Below, piece after piece: positions 60,201 through 64,000 of a stretch of 64,000 nucleotides of DNA; position 1 is the stretch's first letter; the number at the start of each line of letters is the position of its first letter. The notes under the pieces were generated by a model. The model did no database searches, was not told the DNA's origin, and saw nothing but the letters and a program-made list of their open reading frames with translations. The stretch is from Solanum dulcamara. Lineage: Eukaryota; Streptophyta; Magnoliopsida; Solanales; Solanaceae. Made by a program: the position numbers and the translations under genes. Location: assembly GCF_947179165.1 (NCBI RefSeq), contig NC_077245.1, positions 13,424,740 to 13,488,739 on the forward strand, given 5' to 3'.

Positions 60201-61361
60201 TTCTTTAGGATACAGGAAAAGTTTTAGTCAGATCTTTTCTTTTCCACCCACTAGCTGGTCAGGCAATTAGGCTTTTCTAAGCTGTTGCGCTCCTCCTTGA
60301 TGCTAAATAATGAACTTTTTTTAATTTATGGAGGAATAGTCATCATCAATTAACAGGTTCTTATTCTTATCCTGTTTTCTAGTATCATTAGAATATCCGT
60401 GTATCGTATCCTGCTAGCTGCTAGTAATAAATTTCTTTGTAGAATCTACGTCTGTTGCTCTGGTTAGCCTTTTTTGTTTTAAACTGTCAACTTTTGGTTG
60501 AAAAGCCATTTTTATGCTACTCCACTCTTTTTTTGTCTTTGAGTATGGATCTGACTGCCACAAAATCATGCATATGTGGTTGTGTGGCGTAGTCTTCAGT
60601 TTATGGTGCTGAAGGTTTGCCGTTCTTGTTTTTCCATGATGCCCCTTGGCTTTTTTGTTTTCCTTTTTCAAAAATTACTTTGGTGGACTTTGAACTTTTT
60701 GTCGTTTTTCTCATTAATTTGGGTGGGTAAATTACATTTGGATGATCCATTTATCCATGAATCATTTATGCTGTGCGTGCAAAATCACAGTTTCTAGTTG
60801 TGGACATTTCTGTAGACATACATAGACTGTATTATATTTATGTGCTGCTGGATGGAATATTACCACTGCAAATTATTGCTATTGCTAACACTGCTGTCAA
60901 GACACATAATAACAATTAACATATCCTTAATCATTTATATGCCATTTCTGTATGATGATGCAGAGAGACAATAGTGGATTGACTACTGAGAACAAAGAAC
61001 TCAAACTACGGTTGCAAGCTTTGGAACAACAAGCCCACCTTAGAGATGGTATACCTGTTTAATGACTTACACAAGTGTTATTCTCACTGCAATTAATTGT
61101 ATTGACATGTGCGTATAATTTCCAGCTCTGAATGAAGCATTGAGAGAGGAACTTCAGCATCTAAAGATAACAGCTGGTCAAATGTCAGCTGCAAATGGAA
61201 GCAGGGGGCTGCGTCCACATTTCCCTCCCCAGCCGCAGTCATTTGTCCAATGTGGTAATCACCATGCTCAACAACAGCAGCCGCTGCAGTCTACCACAAG
61301 TACCCAAAATATTGGTGGGCAGACCCAAACTGGCTTCATGAACTTCAATAACAGGGGTTGA
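57240..61361 (+). CDS. RSG: Group I bZIP transcription factor, RSG/VSF-1/VIP1-like, four exons, 345 aa
   Basis: Exons inferred: 57240-57823, 59430-59562, 60964-61048 and 61126-61361 (1038 nt, in frame). The ATG at 57240 is chosen because the protein then starts [13 protein letters not shown], like tobacco RSG and tomato VSF-1. The basic region [12 protein letters not shown] runs from residue 199; the eighth position after N199 is Lys (K207), the mark of group I bZIPs. The leucine zipper runs from about 213 to 265, followed by a Gln-rich C-terminus ending FNNRG. Two HxRxxS 14-3-3-type motifs are seen: HRRAQS (S39) and HFRSLS (S113). In tobacco RSG a serine near this point binds 14-3-3 and controls nuclear entry; RSG regulates gibberellin synthesis genes. 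Function here is inferred by similarity. The acidic segment at 46-62 may activate transcription. Confidence 0.93.
57845..58610. repeat. Tandem repeat of about 95 bp in intron 1 of the bZIP gene
   Basis: Units built on TTTGGTTAAGAGTTTTACTTTGG, TATACTTAGCTCTAATGATTAA and GAGGAAATGTCTCTTCAAAA, each followed by GGGGTTGAG and a T-run. About seven copies; the fourth and fifth are interrupted by an inserted GAACTTTCATAGAGTTCTCC segment. Confidence 0.85.
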
Positions 61362-62430
61362 AAATGTCAAAAAAAGGCAAGACATCACTAATGAGTAATT
61401 TAGCATAGAGCCTTGTATATATTGATGGTATGTAATGAAATAGTGTTACAGGCTGTGATGAGTGCATTCTGATCAGATCACTTTGTACCATTATCAAAAT
61501 ACTATGGGATATAGTTGTTTTATAAACATCAGTTAGATATTGTTCAACATGTTTTACGCGATGAATTGAGTATCATTATGTATTACTATAGAGTTTGAAA
61601 ATAATATCTTGCTGGTGAAAAGGTTCTGATAAGAAATTGTTCTTGAATACTTGATCTTAGATTATGGAAATAAAATTTGCAGTTTTTTGTTCTTCATTTA
61701 TTTCAATAATTGGAACTATTTGTGGTGGATTTATTACTTGACAGCCTCATACTTAGTTATCTGCTTCCTTGTATTTGTGGGAGTTGGACGGTCAACTAAT
61801 TTGTTGTTTCTGATTTTGGAAGTATGTCAGTTTTATAGGATATTTACAGAAAAGAGTCATCAACTAACATCTAAAACCAGCTGTCCAAACCTCTTCCTAA
61901 ACCCATCCTTAAATTTGATTCTAAACAACATAACAAGAAACGAGAAGAAATAGAGTATGAAACAAGAAGTTAAAAGTTGAATCTAATCAACAGTTGAGGT
62001 GAGATGGACTCTCCACCTTTGATTAAAGTTCTCGAATTTGAGTCTTGAAAATAAAAAAGAAATAGTTCTTTGAATTCGAGTCTTGAAAATAAAAAAGAAA
62101 TTAATGGGAAGCGCTCCCCCCATTTACCCTGTGTAAATTCGAATTAATTGAATTCCAAAATAAACACCAGATACGAGAGTTGAATGTGAAATAGACATGA
62201 AACTATTTTGACATTATTACGGAAGAAGATGCCATATATTCATAGGCAGTAGCCATGATTTCAACGCCAAAAAATCCATTGTTGCATTGGTTCAAAGATT
62301 AATTAATAAAATAGATAATTAATAACTTCCAAATGTCAATAGTTGTAATTAGACAAGAATGTTTACACGAACTAAGTTAAACTTGGCATAATTCCAATAT
62401 AAACAAGAATGAGTGGCCTTCTTCGTATAT
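61362..62430. other. bZIP 3' region and intergenic sequence
   Basis: 3'UTR from 61362, with likely polyadenylation somewhere around 61430-61680 (AATAAA-like GGAAATAAAA near 61665). A tandem pair of about 43 bp, GAGTCTTGAAAATAAAAAAG, lies at 62041 and 62083. No gene. Confidence 0.45.
62213..62400. repeat. Local duplication, left copy
   Basis: The right part (about 62320-62400) matches 62795-62882: GACAAGAATGTT, ACACSAACTAAGTTAAAC and TTGGCNTAATTCCAATA, preceded in both by TTAATTAATA. The two copies bracket the paired SINEs. Confidence 0.7.
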
Positions 62431-62437
62431 TAGAACA

Positions 62438-62582
62438 AAAAAAAAGCATTCCGATGAACTAAGCTCACGCTATATGCAAGGTCCGAAAAAGGATCCGACC
62501 ACAAGGGTCTATTGTACGCTGTCTTACCTTGCATTTCTGCCAGAGGCTGTTTTCAAGGCTTGAACCCGTGACCTCCTGGTCA
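62438..62582 (-). mobile_element. Au-like SINE, first copy
   Basis: On the minus strand the B-box-like CACGGGTTCAAGCC is followed by TGCAGAAATGCAAGG-like body, CAATAGACCCTTGTGGTC and an A-rich tail. Target words TATATTAGAAC (62427-62437) and TATATTAGACT (62583-62593) flank it. It resembles the Au-type SINE of Solanaceae as I remember it. Confidence 0.82.
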
Positions 62583-62599
62583 TATATTAGACTAATACA

Positions 62600-62723
62600 A
62601 AAAAAAAGACAAACCGGTGCACTAAAGCTCCCGCTATGCATGGGGTCCGGAGAAGGGCCTGACCACAAGGGTCTATTGTACGCAACCTTACCTTGCATTT
62701 TTGTCAGAAGCTGTTTCCAAGGC
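62600..62723 (-). mobile_element. Au-like SINE, second copy, 5'-truncated
   Basis: Same family and strand as the copy at 62438, but it ends after GCTGTTTCCAAGGC, losing the tRNA-like A and B boxes. Its flank ATATATTAAACTAA (62724 on) repeats the target word again. Confidence 0.8.
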
Positions 62724-62794
62724 ATATATTAAACTAAAACAGAAAAAAATAAATTAAAATCTACGTATTAGCCAAGTTAATAAGGATTAATTAA

Positions 62795-62882
62795 TAACTC
62801 CACACATCCACATGGCAAGCAGCTGTGATTTGACAAGAATGTTGACACCAACTAAGTTAAACTTGGCTTAATTCCAATAGGA
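62795..62882. repeat. Local duplication, right copy
   Basis: Partner of 62213-62400; see there. Confidence 0.7.
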
Positions 62883-63450
62883 AAGTGAATTAATTGATAA
62901 CAACTGTCATATTTCGTGCTGAAAAATATTTTCTCTCAGAAAATAAGTTCCTTAAAAATGAGAAAAATGACTTTCTAATAGAGCTATGAAAGTAGGGAAA
63001 ACAAATTACATGAGTAGCATTCCACAATGATTGTCTCCTCTTCACCCTCCAACAGACCAACACACTCCACCTTTCTCCACTCTCATAGTATTTGAATAGA
63101 TTAAATACAAATACTTTTGGTCTAAAATAAATCATAGATATTTTTATGCTATAAATCATCTTGTTAAGGATAAAATGAGAAGTTTAAAATTAAATTGTTA
63201 CTAAATATAGAAAAGAGTTATTCTTTTGGGACTGGCTAACAAGGAAAGAATGTCATATAAATTTGAACGGGTGGAGTATTATAATCAATGGGGTAAATTT
63301 GTCTTCTCCCACTCATCTTGTACAAATTAATCAAAAAAGAAAAGGAATTATTTTTAATACTAATAAAGCTGTTCACAGAACATTCTTGAGATCATCAGTA
63401 CAATACCACATATAAACTCATCAAATTTTGCAGATTTAACACAATCAAGA
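62883..63450. other. intergenic, P450 upstream region
   Basis: AT-rich. No coding region supported. Possible TATA-like words near 63276 and 63411; neither is strong. Confidence 0.4.
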
Positions 63451-64000
63451 ATGGAGTTAATCATGTTTATGGTGATGTTATTAGTGTTGGTTTTAGTTGT
63501 TTTACTAGTCCTATTAAGAACAAATAAGGCTTCACCAAAAGAAATGGAAGCAATTCCAGGAACCTTGGGATGGCCTATTATTGGAGAAAGTCTCTCATTC
63601 ATATCCGAATTTTCGAGCCCTGCTGGTATATACAGCTTCATCAACAAGAGACAGAAACTGTAAGTACATCATAATAGTATATGATACTACATTTTTGTAC
63701 ATCATGATATAGCACGTGGAAAATTGTTCAAATTGTTCTAAGCATTACCATTTTCTCCAGGGGTAATCCTGATATATGTACTATGTTTTAGAAAGGTTAT
63801 AAAGTTGTTCAAGAAGATAATTCTTGCTATATATATAAGCTTTAGAGATTGATCTAGCATTGCTATTCCCTTCAGAAAACTCTTCACACGCTATCTTTAC
63901 ATCACTCCGTGAAGAAAATTCTTAGAATGCTAATTCTCACCTCAATTTTATGATTTGTGTTATGGTTTGGTTTATTAGGTATGGGAAGGTGTTTAAGAGT
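63451..64000 (+). CDS. Cytochrome P450, 5' part (possibly CYP722-like)
   Basis: Exon 1 is 63451-63659, intron 63660-63978 (GTAAGT...TTAG), exon 2 starts 63979. The codon joins across the intron as CT|G and gives KRQKLYGKVFKS. Residues 2-22 form a hydrophobic N-terminal membrane anchor (ELIMFMVMLLVLVLVVLLVLL), then the proline hinge PGTLGWPIIGES follows at about 36-48, as in ER-bound P450s. The hinge and the SSPAGIYSFINKRQ run fit the CYP85 clan, with CYP722 the best guess from memory and CYP707 (ABA 8'-hydroxylase) an alternative. The heme-binding and I-helix motifs lie outside the window, so the substrate cannot be said. Confidence 0.85.

Overview
The window is plant nuclear DNA, AT-rich and dense in retrotransposons, most likely from a Solanaceae species (Capsicum, Solanum or Nicotiana type). 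The reasons are SINEs that resemble the Au-like and SolS families of that plant family, long-LTR chromodomain Ty3/gypsy elements, and a bZIP gene very close to what I remember of tobacco RSG and tomato VSF-1. I cannot name the species.

Host genes are few: (1) the 5' end of an unrecognised gene leaving the left edge on the minus strand, with a 5'UTR intron; (2) a nuclear tRNA-His(GTG); (3) a complete three-exon F-box/LRR gene at 20419-22498, 393 codons plus stop; (4) a complete four-exon group I bZIP gene at 57240-61361, 345 codons plus stop; (5) the first exon and start of the second exon of a cytochrome P450 running off the right edge.

The rest is mobile DNA. Region 2.0-6.3 kb: a LINE-type RNase H remnant, an AT microsatellite, a 21-bp-period array of a palindromic decamer, and a foldback element. 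Region 6.3-18.5 kb: an old minus-strand gypsy element interrupted by an old plus-strand chromovirus that has lost its 3' half. Region 24.8-25.9 kb: a Mutator-like MITE, a CACTA-type MITE and a SINE. Region 26.4-50.2 kb: one old gypsy element (TSD TATAG) carrying, in its 5' LTR, a very young chromodomain element (31013-41130, TSD ACAGC, LTRs nearly identical) and, in its interior, an antisense solo LTR (TSD GTTAT). Region 50.5-54.5 kb: a decayed hAT transposon with a smaller hAT-type MITE inside its transposase gene. SINEs lie at 55.3 and 62.4-62.7 kb.

I found no operon, CRISPR array, phage or clearly new biochemical system. The most informative signals are the layered insertions with intact target duplications, a young retroelement whose gag frame carries four lesions while its pol frame is open (suggesting it moved in trans), the recent LTR tandem array, and 14-3-3-type motifs in the bZIP protein. 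Boundaries and splice sites were read by eye. No alignments or database searches were run.
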